Of a DNA stretch of 64,000 nt, positions 56,423 through 64,000 are shown one piece after another; position 1 is the stretch's first letter, and every line of letters begins with the position of its first letter. The notes below the pieces were generated by a model. The model had not been told where the DNA came from, ran no database searches, and worked only from the letters and a program-made list of their open reading frames with translations. Source of the DNA: Sphingomonas citri. GTDB lineage: Bacteria; Pseudomonadota; Alphaproteobacteria; Sphingomonadales; Sphingomonadaceae. Made by a program: the position numbers and the translations under genes. The DNA lies in contig NZ_JAHXZN010000002.1 in the NCBI RefSeq assembly GCF_019429485.1, positions 62,001 to 126,000 of the forward strand, read 5' to 3'.

Positions 56423-57181
56423 TCATCCCGTCCGACTGGTGAGCACCCAGCGGCGATCCGCCTCCAGCCCCAGCACCGACAACCGGTTCGAGGCATAGGC
56501 ACCCGTGTCCACGCCGACGCGGTTGCGGCGGACATCCACTTTGTCGCTGACGGTGTGGCCGTGCACCACCATCACGCCGTGATCGACGCGGCTGTCGAGG
56601 AAATCGCGCCGGATCCAGCGCAGGTCGCGCTCGCTCTGCTCCTCGAGCGGCACGCGCGGTCGGATCCCGGCGTGGACGAAGACATAGTCACCGAGCCGCA
56701 CCATCGGCACCATCCGCCGCAGGAAGCCAACGTGGAGCGACGGGATCGCGTCGCGCATCGCGCGGCGGAACGCCTCGGGGTCACGCAGGTGCAGTGCTGG
56801 GTCGACGCCGTAGCTCTCCAGCGTCTCCACACCGCCCACCGCGAGCCAGTCGTCGAGTCGCTCCCATGCACCGTCGAGGATGTCGAGCAACGTCTGCTCG
56901 TGGTTGCCGCGGATGAAGTGGCGCTGGCCGAAGGCGGCACGCCCGCTCGCGAGCATGCTCACCACCGAGGCGGAGGCCGGGCCGCGGTCGATCAGGTCGC
57001 CGAGGAAGACGACATGGACCTCGGGATAGCCACCGCGCGAGTCGCTGTCCGCGCGGATCCAGTCGAGCATCGGCGCGAGCAGGTCGGCGCGGCCGTGGAC
57101 GTCGCCGACGGCATAGGCACGCACGCCCTCGGGCAGGCAGTAGCGCCGCTCGCGGTCACGGCCTAGCCAACGCCCGATCAT
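56423..57181 (-). CDS. Metallophosphoesterase (PPP-type serine/threonine phosphatase-like)
   Basis: 252 aa. The three metallophosphatase motifs are clear: GDVHG (26-30), GDLIDRG (61-67) and GNHE (92-95), with later His motifs in FVHAGIRP and MVVHGHTV. It would be a cytosolic phosphatase of the bacterial PrpA/ApaH-like group; the substrate (protein or dinucleotide) cannot be told. ATG 57181 is chosen over a GTG at 57202. It lies in the same direction as the upstream GT14 gene, 45 bases away. Confidence 0.9.
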   Translation of the reverse strand: MIGRWLGRDRERRYCLPEGVRAYAVGDVHGRADLLAPMLDWIRADSDSRGGYPEVHVVFLGDLIDRGPASASVVSMLASGRAAFGQRHFIRGNHEQTLLDILDGAWERLDDWLAVGGVETLESYGVDPALHLRDPEAFRRAMRDAIPSLHVGFLRRMVPMVRLGDYVFVHAGIRPRVPLEEQSERDLRWIRRDFLDSRVDHGVMVVHGHTVSDKVDVRRNRVGVDTGAYASNRLSVLGLEADRRWVLTSRTG

Positions 57182-57226
57182 CACCGCATCGCTGCCTCTC
57201 ACCCGTTCCGCGTCGCTCCGGCGCGA

Positions 57227-58165
57227 TCAGTCGCCGTCGAATAGCAGCGCGTCGATCAGGTCAAGCACGGGATCGTCATGGTCGAATTTTCGAGCGAAAT
57301 GAGCGTTCGACGCCATGATCGCGGGCAGGTCCGCGACCCCGAGCAGCTGCGGATGCGCCCCGCCGCCGTTCCACTGCGCGTAGCGGCGATTGTCACGGTC
57401 GAGCGTCACCCCGGGCTCGTTGCACAGCACCGTCTGGTAGTAGGATTCCTCCGGGATCGCGCGGCGATGCAGGTGGCGCTGCAGCCGAAGGTGGCGCTCG
57501 CTCGGCGTCAGCAGCAGCCGCGCCGCGCGGCGGTCGGCGGTGATCCAATGGTCGCCGTAGAAGCACGGGAAATCGCGCGAGAACGGTGCGAAGGGCGAGG
57601 CGAACGGCAGATGCCAGGTGAACCGCCCCGGCCGGACACGTCGGCCGCCGTCGTTGAAGCGCAGCATCGGAAACCACAGCTCGGCGCCCTGATAGTGGCT
57701 CCACTTGAGCCGGCGGTTGCCGTCCGACTCGAACTGGTCGAGCTCAGGGTTGCGCGGGCCGAACCGCTCGAGCGCACTCGCTGCGGTGTCGCCGACCTGG
57801 CGATAGTCGATCAGCGCGTCGACCGTCGTCGCGGCCAGCTCGGCGCGGACCGTCTCGGCACGCTTGATCGGATAATCGGCACCGCTGAGCAGCACGAACC
57901 AGTCCGGGTCGGCGTCACGGTACAGCAGTTCGAGCGCGGCGAGAAAGGCGCGCACCACCGACCATTTCGCCCAACCGGTGCGGATGCTCGGCGCGACGAA
58001 GCGGACGTTGTCGGGAAAGGGCGCGGTATCGATCGGGCATTGCGCCATGTCGTGATGGCACGCGATCGGCGGGTCGCCGTAGAGCCGATTGAGCGTGCGC
58101 ACCAGCCGCAGCAGCTGGCGCGGCTCGCGGTGCGACAGGATCACGAAACCGATCTGCGGACTCAT
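57227..58165 (-). CDS. GT14-type beta-1,6-N-acetylglucosaminyltransferase family protein
   Basis: 312 aa. The sequence FVILSHREPRQLLRLVRTLNRLYGDPPIACHHD, then WFVLLSGADYPIK and HWITADRRAARLLL, matches the Branch (core-2/I-branching) family, GT14, which is best known in animals but also present in bacteria near polysaccharide genes. It would transfer a sugar, possibly GlcNAc or xylose, in the cytosol. The location beside an exopolysaccharide locus and a PEPxxWA protein gene supports a surface glycan role. Confidence 0.85.
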   Translation of the reverse strand: MSPQIGFVILSHREPRQLLRLVRTLNRLYGDPPIACHHDMAQCPIDTAPFPDNVRFVAPSIRTGWAKWSVVRAFLAALELLYRDADPDWFVLLSGADYPIKRAETVRAELAATTVDALIDYRQVGDTAASALERFGPRNPELDQFESDGNRRLKWSHYQGAELWFPMLRFNDGGRRVRPGRFTWHLPFASPFAPFSRDFPCFYGDHWITADRRAARLLLTPSERHLRLQRHLHRRAIPEESYYQTVLCNEPGVTLDRDNRRYAQWNGGGAHPQLLGVADLPAIMASNAHFARKFDHDDPVLDLIDALLFDGD

Positions 58166-58309
58166 CCTTCACCCTTCCCCCGCGGCAAGCCCCTGCCCTG
58201 CGCCGAAGCCGGGGGCGAGGCAACGCGAAAACGGCGGCCGCCCGCTGGGGCGACCGCCGCTTGCTTGATCGCGTCATCCGATCGGCGGGGCTCCGCGCCT
58301 CGCGTCGGA

Positions 58310-58819
58310 TCAGATCGCCTGCGAGAAGCGCACCGCCGGACGACGGCGCATCGAGTAACCGACCACGCCGAAGCCGAGGATCATCAGCGCCCAGGTCGCC
58401 GGCTCCGGCACCGCGGCGAAGGTCACGTTGGCGGTGTAGCTGCCGCCGCCCTGCGAGGTGCCGTTGATGATCAGCTTCTGCGGGTTGTCGATCGTGAGCT
58501 GACCGCCGTCGGCCGAGCGGAGCACGTAGGAGTCGGTGCCGAGCTGCTGCATGATCAGCGCGGTGCCGTTGAGCGTGCCCGAGAGCAGCTGGATCGCGCC
58601 GGTGATCGACAGCGAGATCACGCTCGCGCCCACCTTGCCGACCGACGGCACGTTGAACGTGTAGGTGTCGGTGAAGCCGCCCGGAGTCTTCGAGACGAAG
58701 CCGGTGGTGGCCGAATACGTGCCGTCGGCAGACTGCTCGAGCGCCAGCTCGGTCGCCATGGCGGGGGTCGCGGCGCTGAACGCGGCGGCAACGAGCGCGG
58801 ATGCAACGAACTTCTTCAT
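58310..58819 (-). CDS. PEPxxWA-CTERM protein, FxDxF-like
   Basis: 169 aa. Signal peptide about 1-23 (VASALVAAAFSAATPAMA). The body is strand-rich with GGFTDTYTFNVP, reminiscent of the FxDxF family of PEP-CTERM proteins, and repeats such as SLSITGAIQLLSGTLNG. The C-terminal PEPATWALMILGFGVVGYSMRRR (from 138) is the sorting signal. The strong Shine-Dalgarno AAGGGAG sits 8 bases before the ATG. It is alone, with an AT-richer leader upstream. Confidence 0.9.
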   Translation of the reverse strand: MKKFVASALVAAAFSAATPAMATELALEQSADGTYSATTGFVSKTPGGFTDTYTFNVPSVGKVGASVISLSITGAIQLLSGTLNGTALIMQQLGTDSYVLRSADGGQLTIDNPQKLIINGTSQGGGSYTANVTFAAVPEPATWALMILGFGVVGYSMRRRPAVRFSQAI

Positions 58820-59176
58820 GCGGATAACTCCCTTAAATCCCTAAAAACACCACGACCCGGACGGTTGAATGACGAGGCTGGTTCACCACCCGATGGCTGG
58901 GCTGATACTGATTTACGGGAACTAAACCATCGCCGATTTGCGGCACCGCGGACTGTTTCGGGACACGTCCTCAGTGTAACAAACAGCAGCATGGGAAAGA
59001 GCCGCCTCATCCCGTCCTGCACACTTAAGAGCGCAGGACGTGGCGCACCGCAACGCTCGGCTTTTCCAAGATCGGGACGATCAGGTCATTTCAAGATATG
59101 GCCGGATCGCGACTGAACCACTTCGGACGGATGTATCCACCGCAACAGGCGCGAGCGATCGACTTCGAGCTTATAG
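58820..59176. other. Leader of the second PEPxxWA gene
   Basis: 357 bases between the PEPxxWA gene and the next minus-strand gene. No gene is seen. The half nearer the PEPxxWA gene is AT-richer and presumably holds its promoter; I searched for the -24/-12 (GGCAC-N5-TTGC) type used by some PEP-CTERM genes and found no good match. No terminator for the upstream operon is evident. Confidence 0.45.
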
Positions 59177-59728
59177 TTAACGGTCGGCTTGCTGCCGCCG
59201 CATAACGAGTAGCGCGCCCGCCGCGGCGATGATGATCCCGCCCAATTCCAGCACCCAATTGAGGCGGATGCAGAAGAAGGTCCGGCTGAGCGCCCAGTCG
59301 ACGTGATGGAACGACGAAGCGCGCACCAGGATGAAGCAATAGAGGAAGACGAGACCCGCCAGCGTGATGTTCCGGGCACGCGGCTGGTGCCTCATCACAT
59401 ATGGCAGTGCAGCAAGAAAGGCGGCGCCGATCGCCGCGATGGCGAAGATGAACAGCGTCTGGAACTCGCGCCGCTGCTCGTACCAGCCATGCGCTTTCGC
59501 CCGGTCGCGCAGAACTTGCGTGAAGAGTGATTGCAGATCGAGCTGTTTGTTGATCCCGAGCAGGACGAGCAGCACGGTCACCGCCAGCCAGAAGGGGCGT
59601 GGGCGCGGCCCGGCCTTCTCGCGTCGCTGCGCCGCGGCGCACAGCAGCGCCGCGGTGAAATAGGCCAGGACGGTGATCCAGCCGATCGCGGTCGGGTCGC
59701 CGATCCCCGGGTGCCAGCGATCGTTCAC
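59177..59728 (-). CDS. Multi-pass membrane protein of the exopolysaccharide operon, function unknown
   Basis: 183 aa from GTG at 59728, four bases after the WecG-family stop. About five hydrophobic segments: AIGWITVLAYFTAALLCAAA, PFWLAVTVLLVLLGI, TLFIFAIAAIGAAFLAALPYV, ITLAGLVFLYCFILV, LELGGIIIAAAGALLVM. A conserved-looking loop (NKQLDLQSLFTQVLRDRAKAHGWYEQRREFQ) lies between the second and third segments. The Cys-Arg-His triad of exosortases is absent. It is the last gene of the sugar transferase-WecG operon. Confidence 0.72.
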   Translation of the reverse strand: MNDRWHPGIGDPTAIGWITVLAYFTAALLCAAAQRREKAGPRPRPFWLAVTVLLVLLGINKQLDLQSLFTQVLRDRAKAHGWYEQRREFQTLFIFAIAAIGAAFLAALPYVMRHQPRARNITLAGLVFLYCFILVRASSFHHVDWALSRTFFCIRLNWVLELGGIIIAAAGALLVMRRQQADR

Positions 59729-59732
59729 GCGC

Positions 59733-60518
59733 TCAGTCCGGAGCGAACGAACCGCGCCCGGCGCGCCACGACCGCGCAAGGCGGAAGATGCGCGGCCCCT
59801 CGACCAGATAGCGCCGCCATAGCCGCCGCGGCTGCGAGGCGAGCCGGTGCGCCCATTCCAGCCCGAGTCGCTGCACCAGCCGCGGTGCGCGGCGCTGGCG
59901 CCCGACGATGAAGTCGAGCGACGCACCGACGCACAGCGCCACGCCGCACGCGCCGGGCAATGCCGCGATCCGCGCGGCGACGATCTCCTGCTGCGGCGAA
60001 CCGACCGCGAGCAGGAGGAAACGCGCGCGCGAATCGCGACCGAACGCCGCCGCTGCCGACAGCGCCGCCGGGTCGCGCAGCAGCCCCATCGGCGGAACGT
60101 GCTGAACGATGTCGAGACCCGGATACTTCTGCCGCAGGGCCGCGAGCAGCGTCGGATCGCCGCCGATGATCGCGACCCGATCGCCGGGCTGTGCCACCTC
60201 ATCGAACAGCCGCACCGTCAGATCGCTACCCGGTGCGACCGGCAGCGTCACGCCGCACCAGCGCGCCAGCCGGGCGAGCACGCGGCTGTCGCACAGGGTC
60301 AGCGCCGCGCCCTCATACGCATGCCACAGCGCCAGCCCGGTGGGATCGTCGCGCCCCACCGCATCGAGTCGGACGATATGGTCGACGTTGGGCGTCACCA
60401 CATAAGCGAACGGGGCCGCAGCGCTCGCCTCCCGCAGCCAGGCGACCGCCGCATCGGTGTCGAGCGGGTCGAAGCGCAGCCCGAGAAAGCCGCGCGCCGC
60501 GTCGGGCTCAGTACGCAT
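59733..60518 (-). CDS. WecG/TagA/CpsF-family glycosyltransferase (GT26)
   Basis: 261 aa. Typical features: FLGLRFDPLDTDAAVAWL, YVVTPNVDHIVRL, the catalytic-type Asp in TLCDSRVLARL, GSDLTVRLFDEV, VAIIGGDPTLLAALRQKYP, VGSPQQEIVAARI and GASLDFIVGRQRRAPRLVQRLGLEWAHRL. It adds the second sugar (such as ManNAc or glucuronate) to a lipid-linked glycan. It starts inside the end of the sugar transferase gene (11-base overlap), so the two act on the same glycan. Confidence 0.92.
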   Translation of the reverse strand: MRTEPDAARGFLGLRFDPLDTDAAVAWLREASAAAPFAYVVTPNVDHIVRLDAVGRDDPTGLALWHAYEGAALTLCDSRVLARLARWCGVTLPVAPGSDLTVRLFDEVAQPGDRVAIIGGDPTLLAALRQKYPGLDIVQHVPPMGLLRDPAALSAAAAFGRDSRARFLLLAVGSPQQEIVAARIAALPGACGVALCVGASLDFIVGRQRRAPRLVQRLGLEWAHRLASQPRRLWRRYLVEGPRIFRLARSWRAGRGSFAPD

Positions 60519-61950
60519 TCTTGTCGAACAGGATGTTGGCGACCGTCTGCACGATGATCTTGAGATCGAGCGTGAGCGACCAGTGATCGATGTAATAGCG
60601 GTCCAGCTCGACGCGGCGCTTGGCGCGCTCGATCGTCTGGATCTCGCCGCGCAACCCGCGCACCTGCGCCAGCCCGGTGATGCCCGGCTTGACGCGATGG
60701 CGCGCGGCATAGCCCTTCACTGCGTCGAAGTAATAATGGTCGCCCACCTTCATGTGCGTGGCGTGCGGGCGCGGGCCGACGATCGACATCTCGCCGCGCA
60801 ACACGTTCCAGATCTGCGGCAGCTCGTCGATGCTGAGCTTGCGGATCAGCCGCCCGACGGGCGTGATCCGCGGGTCGCCCTTGCGCGTCCGCTCGGCGCC
60901 CGACACGTCCTGCCGGTCGACGTACATCGAGCGGAACTTGTAGACCATGATCTCGCGGTTGTTGAAGCCGAAGCGCGGCTGCTTGAACAGCACCGGGCCA
61001 CGGCTGGTCACCTTTATCGCCAGCGCGGTGACGAGCAGAAGCGGCGACAGGAACACCAGCGCGACCGCTGCGATGAAGAGGTCCTCGGCGTCCTTGAGCA
61101 GGGTGTCGCCGTCACGCATCGGCCGCTGCCACAAAGTCAGCACCGGGATCGCGCCGACGAAGTTCACTCGATAGTCCGGCGCCAGCGCGATCGCCTCGCG
61201 CGGGATCAGCGAGATGTCGATCGCCACCTCACTGAGCTTGTCGAGGATCAGATCGAGTCGGTCACGCGTGAGGTCGGCCAGCGCGATCAGCACCTGGTCC
61301 ACCTCGCCGTCGCGCGCCATCGCCAGCAGCTCGGAGAAGCCGCCGATGAAAGGCAGATCCCCCACCGTCTCGTCGCGCGAGCGTCGCGCGTAATCGTCCG
61401 CCACGCCGACCAGGAGCAGCTGCGGCAGCGCCTGGAGGTCGAGCATGCGGCAGGTCCGCTCGACGATCTCCGTGTCGGCGCCGTACAGCACCACGCGTTG
61501 CCGAATGCGTCCGCCGACCGCGAGGCGATGCAGCAGCGCGCGCAGCACGAAGCGACTGACCAGCAGCGAGCCCACGCAGGAGCCGACGTACCAGAGCGTC
61601 AGCCCGCGCGAGAATTCGTCAACCAGACCGAACTGCCACACGATCGCGCTGCTCAGCAGCGCGGCGAAGACATAGTCGAGCGCCACCGCGGCGTCGCTCG
61701 AGCGCAGCATCGCGAGCGACTGGCTGTACACGCCGCGGGACTGCCTGATGAGGAAGAACGCCACCCCGGCGATGAACGCGGCCGCCGTATGGACGCCGGG
61801 CACCACCGCGAGGCCGACGGAAAATTCGTACAGCAGCAGCGCCGCCGGCATGCTGATCAGCAGGCAGAGCAGATCGACGACGAAGATCAGCGACGGAATC
61901 ACGTTGGACGTGAACCGCCTCACTCTGGTGGGCCGCACTACCGTCGCCAC
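60508..61950 (-). CDS. Undecaprenyl-phosphate sugar phosphotransferase (polyprenyl glycosylphosphotransferase)
   Basis: 480 aa. About five N-terminal membrane helices, a middle Rossmann-like domain (VVLYGADTEIVERTC), and the C-terminal transferase domain at about 290-475: PVLFKQPRFGFNNREIMVYKFRSMY, DELPQIWNVLRGEMSIVGPRPHA, KPGITGLAQVRG. It attaches the first sugar-1-phosphate, probably glucose, to undecaprenyl phosphate at the inner membrane, like GumD, WcaJ or SpsB. GTG start. The first of three genes in its operon. Confidence 0.94.
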   Translation of the reverse strand: MATVVRPTRVRRFTSNVIPSLIFVVDLLCLLISMPAALLLYEFSVGLAVVPGVHTAAAFIAGVAFFLIRQSRGVYSQSLAMLRSSDAAVALDYVFAALLSSAIVWQFGLVDEFSRGLTLWYVGSCVGSLLVSRFVLRALLHRLAVGGRIRQRVVLYGADTEIVERTCRMLDLQALPQLLLVGVADDYARRSRDETVGDLPFIGGFSELLAMARDGEVDQVLIALADLTRDRLDLILDKLSEVAIDISLIPREAIALAPDYRVNFVGAIPVLTLWQRPMRDGDTLLKDAEDLFIAAVALVFLSPLLLVTALAIKVTSRGPVLFKQPRFGFNNREIMVYKFRSMYVDRQDVSGAERTRKGDPRITPVGRLIRKLSIDELPQIWNVLRGEMSIVGPRPHATHMKVGDHYYFDAVKGYAARHRVKPGITGLAQVRGLRGEIQTIERAKRRVELDRYYIDHWSLTLDLKIIVQTVANILFDKNAY

Positions 61951-61990
61951 TCGCTCACGCCTCGCCGTTCCCTTCCCGCGCGAGAATATC

Positions 61991-63427
61991 TCACCACTGC
62001 AACCGTGCTAGTCGCTGCTGCTCTACAAATTGTTGACCCAATTCGTCGAGTTCGTCGCTGCGCCCCGTCGCGACCAGATATTTTCGCAGCTCACCATAGA
62101 GCAGCGGATCGGCGGGAATGTCCTGCAGGCCGCCGCGCAACGCGTTCTCGGCGAGCTGCGGCTGCCCCGCCTGGCGGTAGGCGCGGGCGAGTCGCACCCG
62201 ATCATCGGGCGCCCGAGTCTTCTCCGCCACGAGCTTCTGCGCGTCGAACACCGCCTGCCGCCCACGCCCGGTACGCAGGTACAGATCGGTGCGCGCGCGC
62301 AGGGCGACCACGTTGCTCTGATCGAAGGCGAGCACCTGATTGAGCAGCGACTCGGCCTCGCTGTCGCGGCCCTGAGTCGCGCGGATCTGCGCCAGCAGCG
62401 CCAGCACCGAGGCGTTCGCGGCGGTCACAGGCGGCTTCGCCAGCGGCGCCACCAGCGATTCGGCGGCGTCGGCCGCGCCGGTCAGCATCAGGAAATAGGC
62501 GTAGCGCAGCCGATCGCGCGGCGTCGCCGCCGCGGCCAGCGCGCGCGCGGTCGGCACGCTCCAGTCGCGCGGCTCGTAGCGGCGCCACAGTGCGAGCACG
62601 TCCACCAGCGAGTCGCCATAATCCCCGCCGCGGACCAGCCGCTCGGTCAGCGCCCGCGCCTGGTCGTGCTGGCCGAGCGCGTAGAGCGTCTCGGCATAGG
62701 CGACGCGTCCCGCCGCATCGTGCGGGCGCAGCGCGACGAGCTTCTCGCGCGCCGCGGCGAGCGACGGCAGCCGATTGAACCGCCGCGCCACCGTCACCAT
62801 CGTGTCGAGCGCGGCACCGTCGCGCGGATGCGCCGCGGTGAAAGCGGTCAGCAGCTTCAGCGAGGCGTCGGGATCGCCGCTCGAGGCCAGCGCGCGCGCC
62901 TTCAGGATGGTGGCGTTCGAGTCCTCGGGGCGGCTGGCGAGCACCGTCTCGGCGCGCTTGAGCGCGGTATCGAAGTCCCGGTCGTGCAGCGCGACGAAGC
63001 CGAGCGTGGCCTGCGGCGCCGGGTCGCTCGGCAGCAAGAGCAATACCTGATTGGCGTAGCGCCGCGCGTCCTCCACGCGTCCGCTCAGCGCGGCGAGGTC
63101 GGCGAGCGTCTGGATCACGTTGGCGTTCGAGCGATCGAGCTCGTTGGCGCGAACGAACGCGGCGTAGGCGCCGGCATAATCGCCCAGGGTGAGCTGCACG
63201 CGACCGAGCGCCGCCCAATATTGCGGGTTCGAGTCGTCCGCCGCGAGCGCGCGCTGCATCGCCAGCCGGGCGGTCCAGGGATCGTTGCCCGCCAGCGCCG
63301 CCTCGTACATGCCAGCATAGCGCGCGGCGCGTTCCTCCGGCGCGCGGCAGGCGGCCAGGGCAATCAGGGTTAACAATAGCGCTATGCGGCCCGACCGCTT
63401 CGTTCGACGCACCAGAATGCTGCACAT
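61991..63427 (-). CDS. TPR-repeat lipoprotein of the exopolysaccharide locus
   Basis: 478 aa. Signal with lipobox ALAAC, then at least eight tetratricopeptide-like helical repeats such as NPQYWAALGRVQLTLGDYAGAYAAFVRANELD and APQATLGFVALHDRDFDTALKRAE. Similar TPR lipoproteins (PrsT-like) accompany PEP-CTERM/exopolysaccharide clusters; this one is shorter. It probably acts as a scaffold for assembly or export. ATG 63427 is chosen over a TTG three codons upstream. It diverges from the export gene across 152 bases. Confidence 0.85.
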   Translation of the reverse strand: MCSILVRRTKRSGRIALLLTLIALAACRAPEERAARYAGMYEAALAGNDPWTARLAMQRALAADDSNPQYWAALGRVQLTLGDYAGAYAAFVRANELDRSNANVIQTLADLAALSGRVEDARRYANQVLLLLPSDPAPQATLGFVALHDRDFDTALKRAETVLASRPEDSNATILKARALASSGDPDASLKLLTAFTAAHPRDGAALDTMVTVARRFNRLPSLAAAREKLVALRPHDAAGRVAYAETLYALGQHDQARALTERLVRGGDYGDSLVDVLALWRRYEPRDWSVPTARALAAAATPRDRLRYAYFLMLTGAADAAESLVAPLAKPPVTAANASVLALLAQIRATQGRDSEAESLLNQVLAFDQSNVVALRARTDLYLRTGRGRQAVFDAQKLVAEKTRAPDDRVRLARAYRQAGQPQLAENALRGGLQDIPADPLLYGELRKYLVATGRSDELDELGQQFVEQQRLARLQW

Positions 63428-63579
63428 ACTCAACAATCTCGTGCGTACATGGAAAGGAAAATGCGGTAAGGCGGCTGACGCTGCGCCCGTTACTCGATAT
63501 GGGACTAGCGATCAAATAAACTCGTGGCGCGCGCCGATCGATTTGTGGATCAGGCCTTAGTAGTTAGGGGGTCAAGGGA

Positions 63580-64000
63580 ATGGTGAATAAGCTACTGTCC
63601 GGGGCAGTGATGGCCTTGGCGCTGATCGGGGCCGTGCCCGCGACGGCGCAGTCGGGCACCGGCGGCTCGGCCGCGGCGCTCGCGGCCTATCGCATCAACC
63701 CGGGTGATGAGCTCGACATCTTCGTGTGGGGCGAGGAGCGTCTCCAGCGCACTGTCCGAGTCCTGCCCGACGGCACCTTCTCCTTCCCGCTCGTCGGCAA
63801 GGTCGACGCGCTCAACGCGCTGCCCAGCGAGATCGAGGCGCGCATCACCAAGGGGCTGGAGGGCCAGTATCGCACCGCCGTGCCGCAGGTGACCGTCTCG
63901 GTGAAGACGCCGCAGGGGATGCAATTCTCGGTGCTGGGCAAGGTCCGCTCGCCGGGCTCCTTCAATCCCGGCCGCTACGTCAATGTGCTCGAGGCGCTCA
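63580..64000 (+). CDS. Polysaccharide export protein (Wza/outer membrane auxiliary type), cut by window end
   Basis: 140 codons visible, open at the 3' end. It starts MVNKLLSGAVMALALIGAVPATAQ, a signal peptide, then YRINPGDELDIFVWGEERLQRTVRVLPDGTFSFPLVGKV, the Poly_export (PF02563) domain, and FSVLGKVRSPGSFNPGRY, the start of a SLBB domain. It forms the outer membrane export channel for exopolysaccharide. The Shine-Dalgarno is close to the ATG, so the GTG at 63583 is an alternative. Confidence 0.93.
   Translation, partial: MVNKLLSGAVMALALIGAVPATAQSGTGGSAAALAAYRINPGDELDIFVWGEERLQRTVRVLPDGTFSFPLVGKVDALNALPSEIEARITKGLEGQYRTAVPQVTVSVKTPQGMQFSVLGKVRSPGSFNPGRYVNVLEAL

Noticed and set aside
59177..59728. 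Membrane protein as an exosortase
   Set aside because: The Cys, Arg and His catalytic residues in their usual spacing are missing and the protein is short; called function unknown.

Overview
The window is a high-GC chromosomal segment of an alphaproteobacterium, most likely Sphingomonas or a close sphingomonad. The evidence is a DksA with a single cysteine, two PEPxxWA-CTERM proteins, a TonB receptor paired with a tryptophan-halogenase-like flavoprotein, a CC0125/CC1285-type lipoprotein, and intergenic GC palindromes of the kind common in sphingomonads. There is no transposase, integrase, phage gene, rRNA or CRISPR array. One tRNA (Asn, anticodon GTT) is present. The gene order looks like stable core chromosome with accessory islands.

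Layout. 0.1-6.2 kb: dksA, a host-attachment-family protein, serS-surE-nlpD-like-tyrS, and a PilZ protein. 6.2-9.6 kb: an AT-richer leader and a classical autotransporter. 9.8-15.9 kb: recG diverging from sdhE, then mfd. 16.2-18.3 kb: three overlapping minus-strand genes (EAL phosphodiesterase, a 130-aa protein, a SnoaL-like protein). 18.4-20.3 kb: moaA-nadK (4-bp overlap) and tRNA-Asn. 20.7-25.4 kb: TonB receptor and halogenase. 25.4-28.6 kb: nicotinamidase, a Gly-rich lipoprotein, HAD nucleotidase-dapD. 28.8-33.5 kb: a YhbW-like LLM oxidoreductase, purE-purK, a frameshifted PPOX-family gene and an AI-2E transporter. 33.5-36.7 kb: an M16 peptidase and a small downstream protein. 36.8-41.6 kb: an emrRAB-like drug efflux operon (marR, NodT-type outer membrane factor, emrA, emrB). 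42.0-46.9 kb: kynU-kynA and an M1 aminopeptidase. 47.0-54.3 kb: a valine/branched-chain catabolic cluster (mmsB, enoyl-CoA hydratase, 3-hydroxyisobutyryl-CoA hydrolase, acyl-CoA dehydrogenase, a lipoprotein, mmsA) with a divergent LysR regulator and a clear palindromic operator candidate. 54.4-64 kb: an envelope and exopolysaccharide region (PEPxxWA protein overlapping an L,D-transpeptidase, CAP protein, phosphoesterase, GT14 transferase, a second PEPxxWA protein, a membrane protein, WecG-type transferase, undecaprenyl-phosphate sugar transferase, TPR lipoprotein, and the start of a Wza-type export protein cut by the window edge).

How the genes work together. The last 10 kb points to synthesis and export of an exopolysaccharide together with PEPxxWA-CTERM surface proteins. 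The valine cluster would carry isobutyryl-CoA through methacrylyl-CoA, 3-hydroxyisobutyrate and methylmalonate semialdehyde to propionyl-CoA, under the divergent LysR. The kyn pair degrades tryptophan but lacks a linked formamidase.

The most noteworthy signals are: ten inverted pairs of GC palindromes, one lying inside the emr operon; a second repeat family running into the 3' end of the AI-2E gene; an apparent one-base frameshift in the PPOX gene; the halogenase with altered active-site motifs; the PEPxxWA/L,D-transpeptidase coupling; and the GGTTGCAG-N13-CTGCAACC site at mmsA/lysR. All functional calls come from reading motifs and family resemblance; no database search was possible.
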